This document shows, piece by piece, positions 22,839 to 35,619 of a DNA stretch of 64,000 nucleotides. The notes under the pieces were generated by a model, which did no database searches, was not told the DNA's origin, and worked only from the letters and a program-made list of their open reading frames with translations. The stretch is taken from assembly GCF_000220395.1 (NCBI RefSeq), contig NW_004086344.1:1-64000 (forward strand), given 5' to 3'. A program made the position numbers and the translations under genes. Within the stretch, counting starts at the first letter, position 1. Every line of letters starts with the position of its first letter. This DNA is from Ichthyophthirius multifiliis. Lineage: Eukaryota > Ciliophora > Oligohymenophorea > Hymenostomatida.

Positions 22839-24388
22839 TTTATGTTTATTTGATTAGGCATTTATTTTATATAAATTATACGTTTTTTAAATTAAAAATA
22901 ATAATTATTAAAAAAGATTAAAAAAAATGTTTTAAATAAATATTTGTGAAATAATAAAAAAAAAATATATATATAAGATATAAAGATGTATAATAAAAAA
23001 AATAAATAATAAAAAAATAAAAAAATAAGTTGATAATATATGAAAAAAAAAATATATTATAAATAAATTATTAAAATATAAAAATATTATAATATAAACA
23101 TAATAAATAAAAAAAAAAAAAATATAAAAAAAAATACAAAATTATAAAAAAAATATTTAAAATTTTTAAAGTATAATAATAATTTAATTTTTTAAATATT
23201 AATTTTTTTTTTTTTTTATTTATTTATTATTTATTTATTTATTTATATTATATTATATAATTTATATATTATTTTTTATTTTTTAATATTTATATTTAAT
23301 TTATCTTTTATTTTATACTTTTTTATTTTTTTTTATTTTTTTAATTTTTTTCTTATTTATTTGTTATTTTTTCATATCACTTATTATTATATATACCATA
23401 TAAAATATTATATTATAATTTAAAGTTATTTATTTAAAAAAAAAATTATTCTAAATATTAATTATAATTTTTTTTTTTAATATATACATTATATTATTTA
23501 TTAATAAAATTTTTTTTCTTTCATTTATTATATTTATTAATCTAGAATTAAGTATATGTATAATAAAAAGTATTTACAAATTTTTTATATTTTTTTTTTT
23601 TACAAATATTTTTTATAATATTTAAATATAAAGATAATTTAGAAATATATTATTTAACTTTTTTATATATAATTTATGATATATGATATTATATATATTT
23701 TTTTGATTTTATTTTATATATAAGATATTAAATAAATATTATATATATATATATTTATGGTTTTATAAAGTAAACATGTAAATAAAAGTTAATATAAATA
23801 TTATAATAGGTTAATTATTTAAAATCGTATTAACTTACTAAATTTTTAAATTTTTTATTAAATATTTAAACTAAAAAGCTTTTAATAAAATTTATATATA
23901 ATTTTAAAAATTTTTATCAGATTAATTTTTTATTTTAAATTTATATTTGATATTAATTATCTATATAAAATAAATTTATATTTTTTAAATTTTAACTACA
24001 TTAAAATAAATTGAAATTTGGTTTTTTGCCTTTTTAATTAATTTAATTAATAATTTTTTAAACAATTCATATATATTCTTTTTGTTCTACTATTATCTTC
24101 TTATTTTTATTTTTGTTTTTTAATTAAATACCTTTAGTTTAGAATCTTAAATTAAATATAGTTCTCTAATTTTATTTTATGGATATTAATTATATTAAAA
24201 CAAAAAATATATAAATATTTTTTCGAAAAATAATATTTTTTAATTAATAATAAAACATTTATTAAAGTCATAAAACCAATATTACTTTATAAATTAATAT
24301 TATAGGATAAAAAATTATCATATTTATGTGATTATTTTAATAATTTTTTTTTTTTATAATTAATTAATAATAATCTTTTAAATAGAAA
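22839..24388. other. Long AT-rich spacer dominated by homopolymers
   Basis: 1.5 kb between two + strand genes. Strong strand asymmetry: A-rich from about 22900 to 23170, then T-rich from about 23190 to 23760. No protein-like frame seen. Confidence 0.6.
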
Positions 24389-25846
24389 ATGTTTTAGAAT
24401 AACTAATAACAATCTAGTCAAAAAGATTCATTTTATAATTAAGTTGAAGAAAATGTATTATTGTCTCAACTAATTAGTGAAATTTTGTAATCAAATAATA
24501 CACCTGAGCAAGCTTTTGATAAAATTGATCAATCTAAAAAAGGTTATATAGATATAGATGATTTTAAAAAAGAATTAATAAATTATGATATAGAGGATTA
24601 AGAATAGCAAGAAGAAATATTTTAAAAATTTAGTAATTATAAAGAAAAAATGGATAAATAATAATTTCTCTAATTTATTTAAGAAATGTTATAAGATCAT
24701 CAATATAATATATTCTAAAGCGATAATTTTACTAGACCTTCGAATATTTAATATTCTTCACCATTTAGGGATGAATAAGAAAAAAATTAAATAATAGAAA
24801 TATTTGAGTAAATGGATATTCCAAATTTAGAATAAAAAAATTAGCAATAACATTTCAAAAGCGATTCTAAATACGCACCTTTTATCCGAAAATTAAGGTA
24901 GCAAAATAATTTTAATGAGTTTGTAAGATCATATAATACAATTTAAAATTATAAAAATTAATAAGAATACTAAAGTCATTAAATACAAAATAAAAAATTT
25001 AATAAATAAGCCTCACCTATTAAAAATAAAAATAGCATACTTACTAGTTAAAATTAAAGAACTTATATTTAAAAATATTCTCCAATAACCAAAAAAGTAT
25101 AATAAAAACACTTCACTAATTTTTTTTCACAAAATAATAATTCTGATTTTATTTAAGAATTGAAATCTTTCGATATTTCTTAAGTAAAAGGATATTTGGC
25201 CTTAAATAAATTAAAAAAAAATCATTAAAAAAAGTTTAGTCTTTAATTAAAATCAAGTACTAAATCAATATTTATTTAAAAAGTTATTTCTATATTTTTG
25301 ATAAAAATATATAATATATATTTTTATTATAAAAAAGAATAAGATAATATTTATAAAATGACTAAAAATAAATTTGTGTAACGAGAATAATAAAGAAAAA
25401 CATTTTTAGAATAAATTCAAAATAAATCTCTATAAAAAGACAAACTTGAATAATTTATAAAATGTTAATAACTTAAAACTGAAGAAGAAACAAAATTTGA
25501 TAATAAAAAAAAAAATAATAAAAAAAATATCTTAATAAATTAATTTAATATATATCTATAACAGGTAGGTTTTTAAGAAAACTAATAAAAAATTAAATAA
25601 AAAAGTAATAATAATGTTTTTGATGATATTTTAGGTAAAATAGAAAGTATGAATTCAGCAAAAAATAACTTTAAAAGAATTTTTTCTTTAGATTTATAAA
25701 AAAATCTTAATTCTTTGTCACCAAAAATACATAATAAAAATGGAATTAAAAAATAATATTTAAGAATTTAGTAAATTAAAAAAAAATTAAGATCTTCAAT
25801 TTCTTAAAAAGATAAAATAGATAAAAAAGTAAAAGTCTAAAGATGA
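24389..25846 (+). CDS. EF-hand protein with long basic Q/N-rich tail
   Basis: Single exon, 485 residues, ATG 24389 to TGA 25844-25846. Residues about 35-105 hold an EF-hand pair: AFDKIDQSKKGYIDIDDF has the canonical D.D..G.I..DDF loop pattern, and a second, degenerate helix-loop-helix (IFQKFSNYKEKMDKQQFLQF) follows. The rest is Lys, Asn, Gln and Ser-rich with short Ser-Pro motifs (APFIRKL, SSPFRDEQ, ASPIKN, YSPITKK) and basic coiled segments. One functional loop suggests Ca2+ sensing, and the tail suggests a scaffold or cytoskeletal partner. A GT..AG segment near 25280 was considered as an intron but removing it breaks the frame, so it is read through. Exact family not recognised. Confidence 0.7.
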
Positions 25847-26299
25847 TAAAAATATTAATTAGATAGATATAAATTTATTTATATATATATATAAATATAT
25901 AAAAGTTTATATATAAATAAATATATTAAATATTTATTTATTTTATTAAATATTTATATATAATAAAATATTAAAATAAAACAAATATTTATTTATTTTA
26001 TTTATAATTATTTTTTCAATTTTATTTATTATGCTTTAACAACATAATAAATTTTTAATTAAATTTTTATAAATATTTTTTTTTTTAAATTTATTCATTA
26101 AAAAAATATGTTTATGCCCTTTTTATTATTTTGTATCTTATAATAATATTATAAAAAAAAAGAATTATGAGTTAGATACATTTTCACATATTTCTTTTTT
26201 ATATTAATAATAATTAAATATAATTATATAATTTTTTTTTTATTTATTAATATAATTATTAACTTAATTCATACAATTTATTAATTAAATATTTTAAAT
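25847..26299. other. AT-rich spacer
   Basis: AT-dinucleotide and A/T tracts (about 25860-25990) typical of ciliate 3' flanks. No gene seen. Confidence 0.6.
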
Positions 26300-26818
26300 T
26301 ATTATTATTTATTTGGTTTTCCATCATTAGTAAATTAATAGTCTACAAGAATTAATTCAGAATTTTTAATTAAAAATTTGTATGAATTATTTAATTTTGA
26401 AAAATAACTTATTTAGATTATAAATTAGAAGCTAAACAAAAATTAGGTTAAATAATAAAAATTAAATTTAATTAAATTTATAAATTTCTATGAATATAGA
26501 ATTTTAAAATAATGCAATTAAATTATTTTATGAATTTAGTTTATAGTTTTTTAAAAAAATGCATATATATTAGAATAAGAATTTCTATAAATATTTTTCA
26601 AAATATATAAAATAATTAAAAATTATAATATGATTTACTTTCTTTAATTGGTTGAAAACTTTAAAAAAAAGAAAAATTAAACGCACTAACTATAACTTTA
26701 GGTTGTAAAAATAATTAGTTTATTTAATAATATTTATCATATTTTTGATAAAAACATAAATAGAATTTTAAATCCATTAAATTAATTATTTTTATATATA
26801 ATTTTTATTAATATTTGA
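26300..26818 (+). CDS. Possible AT-rich gene with in-frame TGA or 93-nt intron
   Basis: One + frame reads LFGFPSLVNQQSTRINSE and LYELFNFEKQLIQIINQK, meets a TGA at about 26531, and then continues in the same frame as NAYILEQEFLQIFFKIYK to TGA 26816-26818. A GT..AG segment of exactly 93 nt spanning the TGA would join the halves in frame. No clear start codon was found, so the 5' limit is approximate. Composition is protein-like but no family is recognised; it could be a pseudogene. Confidence 0.3.
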
Positions 26819-27402
26819 AAAAAAAAATAATTATAATTAAAAATATTTTTAAATTATAAATAATTTTTTTTTGATATTTAATGATTTAAATATTTTAGTT
26901 TATAGAAAAAGCTATGAGAATGTGTCTCAATTAATAAAAAAAATCATAATTAAAAAAAAATGTATGTATAAGAATAAATTATGTTAAGTTTTAATTATTT
27001 TAAATACACTGTATTCAAATATATGGCTTTAATCTGAAAAATTAATAATGCATAATTAAAATATATTTATTGTTAGAAATATGAATTTAAACTATTGCAT
27101 TATAGCATTCAAACAATTAATAAATAAAATAAAATAAAATAAAATAAAATAAAATAATAAAATAAATTAAATAAAATAATATAATATAATATTTATTTAA
27201 ATGCATTACTATATTAATAATAAAAAATCAATATAAAAAATTATATGACTATTTAAAATTAGAAAAGATTAAATTTATTATTATTTTCTTTATTAATATA
27301 AAATTTGTATAATAACTAATAATTAAAATAAAAAAAAGATTAAGTCTGCTTTATTTAATTTATTAATATAAAATATTTAAAACAACTAATAATTTTAATT
27401 TA
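26819..27402. other. AT-rich spacer with pentanucleotide repeat
   Basis: No protein-like frame. Contains the (TAAAA)n tract at 27122-27157 and several short A/T runs. Confidence 0.6.
27122..27157. repeat. (TAAAA)n microsatellite
   Basis: About seven tandem copies of a TAAAA/AAAAT pentamer, then imperfect copies to about 27190. Non-coding. Confidence 0.85.
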
Positions 27403-29724
27403 TCAAAATGCATCAAGCTTTTTGTACCATTTACAAAAAGTATTGTAATCTAAATTATTTTTGTATGGGTCTAAACTATTTTCTGTAAAAGCAGATAAAG
27501 CCATTGAAAATGCTAATTTGTTGGGATCTAAATTAGCAAACTCTTCTGAATAGTTTCTAGCAAATACAAGTTTAAAAGAAGACAAGAATAATTGATAAAG
27601 TTCATCAAATTACAATTCTCCGTCTTAGCTTCTGTCAAATGCCTTAAATATGCCTTTTATTTTTTCATTTTCACTACCTCCACACAATAAACTGAAAGCT
27701 CCCATTAATTCATTCCAATCAATAATCCCATTTCCATCAATATCAATAATACTGTAGAGTTCTTTTAATTATTTTTTAGGAATATCTTATTTGAAGTTAA
27801 TTTATATTCTAAATTAATTAAAAAGTTATTAGAAAAGCTCTTATAATTTTTAAAAGTTTAGCTTATCATTTACTTTTATTTCGATTAAGTATTCAACTGC
27901 TTATAAGAAATTAATTTAATCAAATTTAAGTTGATTTCTATAATGTTAAATATTTGTCTCTGTTATTTTAGATTTCTATATTTATTCGTATCTTTCTGAT
28001 GTTAATTTGTTATATTCTTCGCCTTTTACACTTAACAAAAAAATAAATATTATTAAGTAGTTTTTATAAAAATTACTTAAATGCATAAAATATTTTTTAT
28101 TTTTTAGCTCTTGTTTATTTTGCCTTTTAAAGTACTTCTTCAATTCTTTATTTTTATTTTTAACGATCTTCAGCATCATCATCAGCATATAAGTTGTGCC
28201 ATATAACAAATTCTTCATATGTAATTTTCTAATCCTTATCAATATCAATTTCCTCGAAAATTTTTTAAGCTAAAGCAGCTGCAATTTTTTCGACATAAAA
28301 TTCATGTTCAAATGCATCCTACATAAAAAATAAAAAAATGCAATAAATTTTGTTATTTTTACCTCTTTTTTATACTTTCTACCATCTCCAATTCTAATAA
28401 CCATTCTCAAATAATTGCTGAGTTCTCTAATATCGAAAGAATTATTTTAATCTTCATCAAAAATATAGAAAGCAGCTTCAAGTTTTTCTTTTTCAGAAGC
28501 ATTAGCAAGCATAACAAATCCAATAAGAATTTGCTTAAAATCAACAATAGCGTTATCATTAAAATCTAAATAAAAGAACATTTAGAATAAGTAGAATTAT
28601 TATTCAATATACAAATTTTCAGCTTTTAGTAAACTAATGAATTCATGAGGTTTAATTCCAACTCTGTTTTATACACTTCCATTAACATTTTAGTTTAACA
28701 TTTCCTTAGTTCTTTTAATAAGATCAGTAAAATTAATATCATCAATATTAAGTTTATATCTAATAGAAAGAAAATCTTTATAACTAATTTGATAAACCAT
28801 TTCATAGAAAAGATCATATAATTTTTTACTCAAAGGTTTTCCTTTTTCATATAATTATTTAAAAGTTTCTAATCTATGATATTCTTTTTCAAGTAATTTA
28901 TCTCCTATGTCAGATCTGTCTTATTAATTCTTTTATCTTAATTCTTAAATTCTCTTATCATGCTCGACTTCATCAATTAAATCATCAGCAATTTTAGAAT
29001 TTACGACAATTTAACCTTTGGCTTTTCCTCTTTTTATAATTTCTTATCCTTCATTACTTGCTAAAACTATTTTTTATTATTCGAAGTTTCCTCCTTAAAT
29101 AACTTAATAATTTCCAATTCCTCCTTATTAATTTTATTATTATACTCCTAAAACTTAAGCATATTATCCACTTCCTGTTGATTGTATTTAGTTATTATTC
29201 TAACCAGTATTCAATCCAGTTCCATAACCTCCTGAAGATTAATTATAAGTATAATTAACTGTAGGTTATGAAGAACTTTATTATTAATAATAAGAAGTTG
29301 TTTATTAAACAGGTTTAGCAGTTTAAAGTGTTGCAAACGGTGTATAAGTATTTAATCCAACTGGTTCATTCGAAGAAGAAGTGAATTAGTAGCCTCCACT
29401 TCCAGTTTAGAATGCAGGGACGCCACCAGTTGTTGATTACATATAGGTTTATGTAGTGGTATAAGTAGATGGTGACTTGAAAAAATCAATAGTTGGTTTT
29501 CCAAAAAGAACTAATTCTAATTCTCTTTTTAAGTTTTATACAGCTGTGTCCTAATATTATTAGAAGTCTTTAAAACCCGGTCTTTCACGCATAAATGTTT
29601 ATAAAGCTGATATTATTTTAGAATCTCTTTATTCTATCAAACTACATAAACGTTCTTTAGCAGTATTTGAAAAATCTAAATTTTTTACTATGTATATATA
29701 TTAATCGTCAGATTAATAAGACAT
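27403..29724 (-). CDS. Multi-EF-hand calcium-binding protein with Q/G-rich N-terminal half
   Basis: Start 29724, stop TGA at 27405-27403, introns of 44 nt (28319-28362) and 46 nt (28031-28076), 743 residues. Residues 1-75 are a charged helical domain; about 75-240 are Gln, Gly, Tyr, Pro and Thr-rich (GGYGTGLNTGQ) and likely disordered. From about 270 onward come several EF-hands: FYLDFNDNAIVDFKQ, FDEDQNNSFDIREL, EIDIDKDQKITYEEF, then after a helical linker IIDIDGNGIIDWNEL and FDRSQDGELQFDEL. At least three have complete D-x-D/N-x-D/N-G...E/D loops, so Ca2+ binding is very likely. The second intron is needed to reach the last pair of EF-hands in frame. The arrangement resembles large ciliate EF-hand proteins of ciliary or cortical type; no specific orthologue is recognised. 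Confidence 0.8.
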
Positions 29725-30033
29725 TTTTTTATTTTTATTAATATAATTATAATTTATTTTATTTCGAATTAATATTTTTATAAATTATGAGACTTTTAAT
29801 TTATTTATTTTTTTCCTCTTGTAATTTTCATTTGTTTATATCTTTTTATTTATTTTTTATATTTAATCTTAATAAAAAAAAATATTTTAAAAACGATATA
29901 TACATTAGTAGTAATTGTAACTTATACTAATTAATAATTATTTTTCTAAAATAAAAATAATTAACAAATAATATTTTTATATTATTAACATTAAAAAAAA
30001 TATAAAATAGTTAAAGCTAAATTTTTTATATAA
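29725..30033. other. AT-rich spacer
   Basis: Gap between two - strand genes: promoter of the EF-hand gene and 3' flank of the coiled-coil gene. No gene seen. Confidence 0.6.
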
Positions 30034-30555
30034 TCAATTTTAGACTTCATTATCTCCAACACCATATTCTAATTAATTAATTCTTTATTCAATATTATTT
30101 AAAGCTTGTTACAAAGCTGTTTTTTCAGACTTTAAAGCGTCTAATGATAATTATATTCTATTACCTTCTGCTCTTTAATGTGCATAATGTCTTTTCATTT
30201 CTTCTTCTAATCTTATTATTTCATTTTAAAGAATATTTTATATACCTTAGTTTTTTGCTCTTAATACTTATTCGACTGTCTCTTTTTCATTTTTCAACAC
30301 TTAAAATTCTTTTTTGTGTTTGCTTAATTCATCAGATAATACATTTGCTTTTTCTTCTATATTTTTTATTCTTCCTTTTAATGTCGAAGGATTTAAACAT
30401 AATGCTTAAGTACCGTTTGCTATTGATAATGTTCCTGTTGTATATCCTTATTTATCCATTTATTTACTTTAGCTTTCTTTAAACCCTATTTTATTAAAAT
30501 TTTCATCAATAATATATTGGTTTTTTTATTTTTGAGATTATAAAGGAGAATGCAT
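30034..30555 (-). CDS. Small coiled-coil protein
   Basis: Single exon, 173 residues, start 30555, stop TGA at 30036-30034. The N-terminal 60 residues are polar (GYTTGTLSIANGTQAL), and residues about 65-165 form an uninterrupted heptad-rich coiled coil (LKGRIKNIEEKANVLSDEL, EIIRLEEEMKRHYAHQRAEG). No membrane span or enzyme motif. Such short coiled-coil proteins are frequent in ciliate basal bodies and axonemes, but the localisation is an inference. A 112-codon frame on the opposite strand is only its antisense image. Confidence 0.75.
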
Positions 30556-31408
30556 TTTTTTATATTTTAAATAATTTTTAAAAATACAATATATTTTTAT
30601 TTTTTATTTTTTGAAAAATAATAAAAATAATATAATTTAATTTTGATATAAAATTTAAATAGATTATAAATTGTGTATAATATTAGTTTTTGTATTAAAA
30701 AGGTCAAAATCAAAAAAAAATATAGCAAAAAAGCCTTAATCAAAAAAAGGCCTTAATAAATGAGAATTAGAGTAGTTTGCTATATTTTATTTTTTTTATT
30801 TTTACTGTAAAATTTTTAAAATAACACCATCAATAAAAAACCATAATCTATTTTTTCCACATATTTTTATTTTTTCGATTGAGTTCTTTAAAAAATAACT
30901 ATAGAAAAAAAAAAAAAAAAAGTGTGAACCAATTTATATTAAAAACTACTATAAAATAAAATATACTTATTTTTTATAATTAATAAATTTTTGACTTAAA
31001 CATTAATTTAAATTAATAATAATATTAATTTAATTAAATGATAAGGCGAATAAATTACATTTATATAAAACGATATTTTTTTTATTTATTAAAGAAGGAT
31101 ATATTATTAAAGCGTTTGTTTTAACGAAAATATAAAAGTTCAGACACTATTTAAAATAACTTAAATATTTAAGCTTTTAAAATATAATTATTTAAATGGA
31201 GCAATATTAATTTTTTTTAAATTGCTATAAATAGTCAAATATTAAAATCTGAATTTCTAAATAAAAGTAAAATAATTAATAATAATAGTTAATTAGAAAT
31301 AATATGTTTAGAATAAATATGAAATAAATTTAAGGAAATATTATTTTATAAAAAATATTAATTTTTGATTTTATTTAAATGTGATATATTTTTCTTGCTT
31401 TTTTTGTT
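30556..31408. other. AT-rich spacer
   Basis: Upstream regions of divergent genes. Contains direct copies of GCCTTAAT around 30731-30757 and a 17-base A run near 30905. No gene seen. Confidence 0.55.
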
Positions 31409-31898
31409 ATGATTAGAGTGCTATAGAAAAAAATATTGTAAAATAAAAAAAATTATCAGTTAAAATTAATTTTATAAAATAAATTTAAATTATAATAAAG
31501 TTTTATGGTTAAAACAATTTATTAAATGCTTAAAAATCATATTTTAAATATTAAACCGATTATTAAATAAAATTACTTATTCGTTAAACTAGCTAGCATT
31601 AATAATAGAGTACAAATAAAAATTCATAATTAAAAAACTTTAAATATTAAAAAATATCAGTACAATATTAGAAAAAACAAATAAAAAAATATTAGGATTT
31701 TAATTTATAACAAATAATATAAAATTGATAGACTTCATATAATATTTGATAAATTTAATAGAGAGAAATTTATTAATTGAAGAAAATCTTGTTTTCTATT
31801 TAAATAATATTTAAACTAATAATGTATAAAGCATAAAACATCTGAAAATTTTATAAGAAGTTAACCAACGATACCCGTATCCGTATAATCAATTCTGA
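31409..31898 (+). CDS. Probable small helical protein, unknown
   Basis: ATG 31409, a 29-nt first exon, a 22-nt GT..AG intron (31438-31459) and a second exon to TGA 31896-31898 give 155 residues with helical, repeat-like composition: ITYSLNQLALIIEYKQKF, LKNISTILEKTNKKILGF, LIDFIQYLINLIERNLL, SIKHLKILQEVNQRYPYP. This looks like an ARM/HEAT-type fragment. Without the intron another frame is open for 169 codons but is far more basic and less protein-like. The 22-nt intron is unusually short for this window, and the 3' end may be incomplete since further readable frames follow. Family not recognised. Confidence 0.4.
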
Positions 31899-32150
31899 AA
31901 ATATATAAGTTCAAATTCTTATAAATTGAAAAAAAATACTATATAATTAAATAGCTACAAAAATCAAAAATATTTTAAATTACTTTTTAAACAATGAGAA
32001 ATATCATAAAAAATATATAAAAAATATTGAATATTTTATGAAGGCATTATAAAAGAAGTTTTATAATGAAAATTTATATGAAATGAAACAAAAAATATGT
32101 TGTTAAAATTAATATAATAAAATTATTTATTTAATTATTATAAACTCTTT

Positions 32151-34568
32151 TCATTTACTATTTAATATGCTCAAATCTAAACTTGATAATTCATTAATTT
32201 AATTTAACTAATTTTGGTTTTTTCTTAAATTATTTTATATAAAAGGATGTCCATAAGCTTTATCTAAACTTATTCTTTTGTTAGGATCTTTAATTAAAAT
32301 TTGGTTAATAAAATCTGCTCCTTCGAACGAAATAGGTCCTGGAAATTTAACATTTCCCTTAATTTTTAAATTAAATTTAAAAAAATATTAATAATACTTT
32401 TAGGACTTTATTAAAAGTTGCATCATTATTAAAAGCGGTAAATGGTGCTTTACCAAAAATTAATTCATATGTTAAGATACCTAAACTCCAAATATCAACT
32501 GAAAAGTCATATTATTTTCTTTGAACCATCTCAGGGCTTATATAATCTGCAGTTCCACAAAAAGTTTACCTTAATTAATTATTTTTAACTGTTCCCGAAC
32601 ATCCAAAATCACATAATTTTATAATACCCTATTTTAGATAATAATTTTAAATTACTTTTGTAAAATATTACATTAGATATCATAATATTTTCAGGTTTAA
32701 TATCTCTATGAACTATATTTCTTGAATGAATGTATTATAAAATTTAGATTAATTAATGTATATAATTAGCAGTTTATTATTCATTATACTTTTTATCATA
32801 CTATTATTTCATGTCTTGAAAAAGTTCATTTCCACAAGCAAGTTCTTATACTATATAAAAAGCATCTTTTTCATAAAAAAATCCATACAATTTAATTATT
32901 CCTGGATGATCTAAAACTGTTAAAGCTTTTATTTCGTTGCATATATCTTATACCATTTTATACTATATTATTTTAGATTTCTTTATTTATTTCAATGCTA
33001 CTTTTAAACCTGTTTTATTATCCCTTTATTTACATAAAAATTAATATTTTTTATTTTTTATTACATAGCTAAATATATATCTGAAAATTTCCCACTTCCA
33101 AGCTTTTTTCCTATAGCAAATTAATCTAAAAAAAAAAAGCGATTATTATAATTTCTAGGTTGTTAATTATATTAAAATATATTTATATCAAATTATTCCT
33201 TATTTTAATTTCTATAAATATCTATACTATCTTATATAATTAATTAATTTTATTTATTTAAAGAAATATTATTTATATTCTTTAAGCTATTATTTATTTT
33301 TAAATTTATATATTTAATACTATCATTTTCATATTAATTTTTACTCTTAAACTTTTAAATTTTCGTTTATGAGTTTTAATTTTTTTAAAATTCTAAATTA
33401 TCAAACTGTTTAATATTGGTTTTTATATTATGTTAATTATAATTTTACAATATTTTTTATATTCCAAAATTTCTATCATTTAAATCAGGGCTATTTGTAA
33501 CACGCTTGCTAAGTTTAATAATAGAAATGTCTTATACAGTATTCTCATTTTTAATTTCTTATTGATTCGAAATGAGTTTAGAGGAATTATAACTTAGAGG
33601 AAGTTATTTTTCTTAAACTCCTTAATTATTATTTTTTAATAAATTTCCAAAATCAACTGAGCTTGTTTTTATATGAGAATTAGAATATGCATTAAATTCC
33701 TTTTGCAAAAATGTATTATTATCCCCTTTAAAATCTAAATTTGGAATAGGCTTTTCCTTAGAATTTTATAAACTTTGAATTTAATGGAAATACTAACCAG
33801 CTTTTTTTTAATTTTAATTTTCTTTCACTTAATCTATTATTTTTTATACTTCAGAATTCGCAGCATATAAAGGTTCATTTATAATTAATTATTTTCCATC
33901 CTATTAAGCATTTATATAATTAAAAGAGTCTTTTTTTACCACTTAGTTAATATTTGAAAAATCTACAATAATTTATTTTTCAATTATATTATCGTTTTAT
34001 GAAAAAGCGATTTCTTCAAATTAAAATTGATTTTAATTTTATTAAGTTATTAAATTATTAAAATCTAAAGATAAGAAACGATTATGTTTTTATTCATTTG
34101 TGCCTTAATATTAAAAATATGTTTTATTTCTCGATTATTCATTTTAGATTTTCTTATTAATTTTCTTAACATTATTAAATTCATCCATTATTTATTATAT
34201 TTAAACTTGCTACTATAAATCTTAATTTTCTTTCTTTTATATTTAAAGATTGAAAATGTTTTTTTCACTTTTTTAACGAATTAATTTATTTTAAAGATCT
34301 TAAAAAAAAAGTTGTATTTTTTGTATTTTATCAATTATATTATCGATATTAGATAAATGTATTTCTTTATGCTTAATTTAGCAAAATAAATCTTCTATAT
34401 TTTTTTCTAAAGTTTAAAATGAAATTTTAAACGATTAATCCAAAAATGAAATTTGAGTTTAATTAAAAATGTCTTTTTTTAAATGTAAATTAAATATATT
34501 GAAAAAAAAAAATATATATCAAAAACTTTTTATATATTACCTAATTAATTTTCAAATGTTTTATCCAT
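32151..34568 (-). CDS. Aurora/PLK-like Ser/Thr protein kinase with long N-terminal extension
   Basis: Five exons (34568-34541, 34472-33065, 33023-32672, 32628-32398, 32357-32151) with introns of 68, 41, 43 and 40 nt, 741 residues. Residues about 1-455 are Asn/Gln/Lys-rich with an N-terminal coiled coil; the kinase domain is C-terminal. Landmarks: FAIGKKLGSGKFSDIYLAM (P-loop), VALK lysine, LDHPGIIKLYGFFYEKD, VHRDIKPENIM, LCDFGCSG, TFCGTADYISPEM, DIWSLGILTYELIFGKAPF, and RISLDKAYGHPFI. The HPGI.KLYG.F and FCGTADY.SPEM patterns are those of the Aurora branch, which controls mitosis and ciliary disassembly; PLK-like is the alternative. All catalytic residues are present. It is unrelated in subfamily to the two AGC-type kinase folds elsewhere in the window. 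Confidence 0.85.
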
Positions 34569-35556
34569 TATTATATTATTATTTTTTTCAGTCAAAGAAA
34601 ATTTTTTAAAAGGAAATCAATAATTTTTTAAATTTCCTATAATTATATAAACAAAAATTTTATATGTTCAAAAAAATTTAAATAAATATACTTTTAAAAA
34701 AAAAGTAATCTAAAAATATAAAATTAATTTTAATTAATACAGAGAGTATTTATTTTTAATAAAGACAAAAGAACTTACTTATACTTGATATATTTAAATG
34801 AAAAGTATTATTTTTATATTTAAAAATAAAAAAATATTAGTTAATTTATTTTATTGTTTTTTATTATCATATACTTAATAGAATTTTTTATCCTAGACAT
34901 AACTTTTTTATTAAAAAATTGACATATTTAAATAGAATATTATAGTAATTGCATTTTAAAATATCTTATAAATAATTATTGGATAGCATCATATTTATTT
35001 TATAATTTTTATTAATTCTTTTTAATTTATACCAATATTTTATACATATTTAAATATCTAAAATTATATATTTATTTTTAATAAATAGTTAATAATTTAT
35101 TAACAAAATATAAAAGTAAACTTATATAAAAATATTAATATATATACTATATTTAATTGTGAATAAGTTAACTTTATTTTTATATATTAATATGCATATT
35201 TTTAAATTTTAATATTAATAATAAAAATTACAAAAAAAACTAAAATTAATATAATATATTTATTTGTTAACTTCATAAATTAGAAAAACTCATAAAAATT
35301 TGTAAAAAATATGAATTCAAATAAATTAATAAAAAATAAAAAAAAGTAATAATATATGTAACAAAAAAAGGATATAATATTAAATAAATAATTTATAAAT
35401 AAATTAAATAATGTATTAAAATTAATTTTACTATCATAAAAAATAATAAATAAAAAAAAATTGAAAACTTAAGAAAAAAAATTATAATATATAAATAAAA
35501 ATATATAGATATTATTAATATAAATTAAAAAAAGATATACATACAAAAACATTGAT

Positions 35557-35607
<51 letters not shown>

Positions 35608-35619
35608 TAATATATATAA
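34569..35619. other. AT-rich spacer between divergent genes
   Basis: Shared 5' region of the kinase (-) and the NDUFA9-like gene (+). No protein-like frame seen; ends in the (AAT)n tract. Confidence 0.6.
35560..35607. repeat. (AAT)n microsatellite
   Basis: About 16 uninterrupted ATA/AAT triplets ending 12 bases before the ATG of the NDUFA9-like gene, so it probably lies in the 5' UTR or core promoter. Confidence 0.85.

Noticed and set aside
25278-25332. GT..AG segment in the 24389 EF-hand gene
   Set aside because: Removing its 55 nt shifts the frame into an early TGA, so it is read as coding.
30144-30482. Plus-strand Leu/Phe-rich frame of 112 codons
   Set aside because: Exact antisense of the coiled-coil gene, whose heptads give the Leu-rich pattern.
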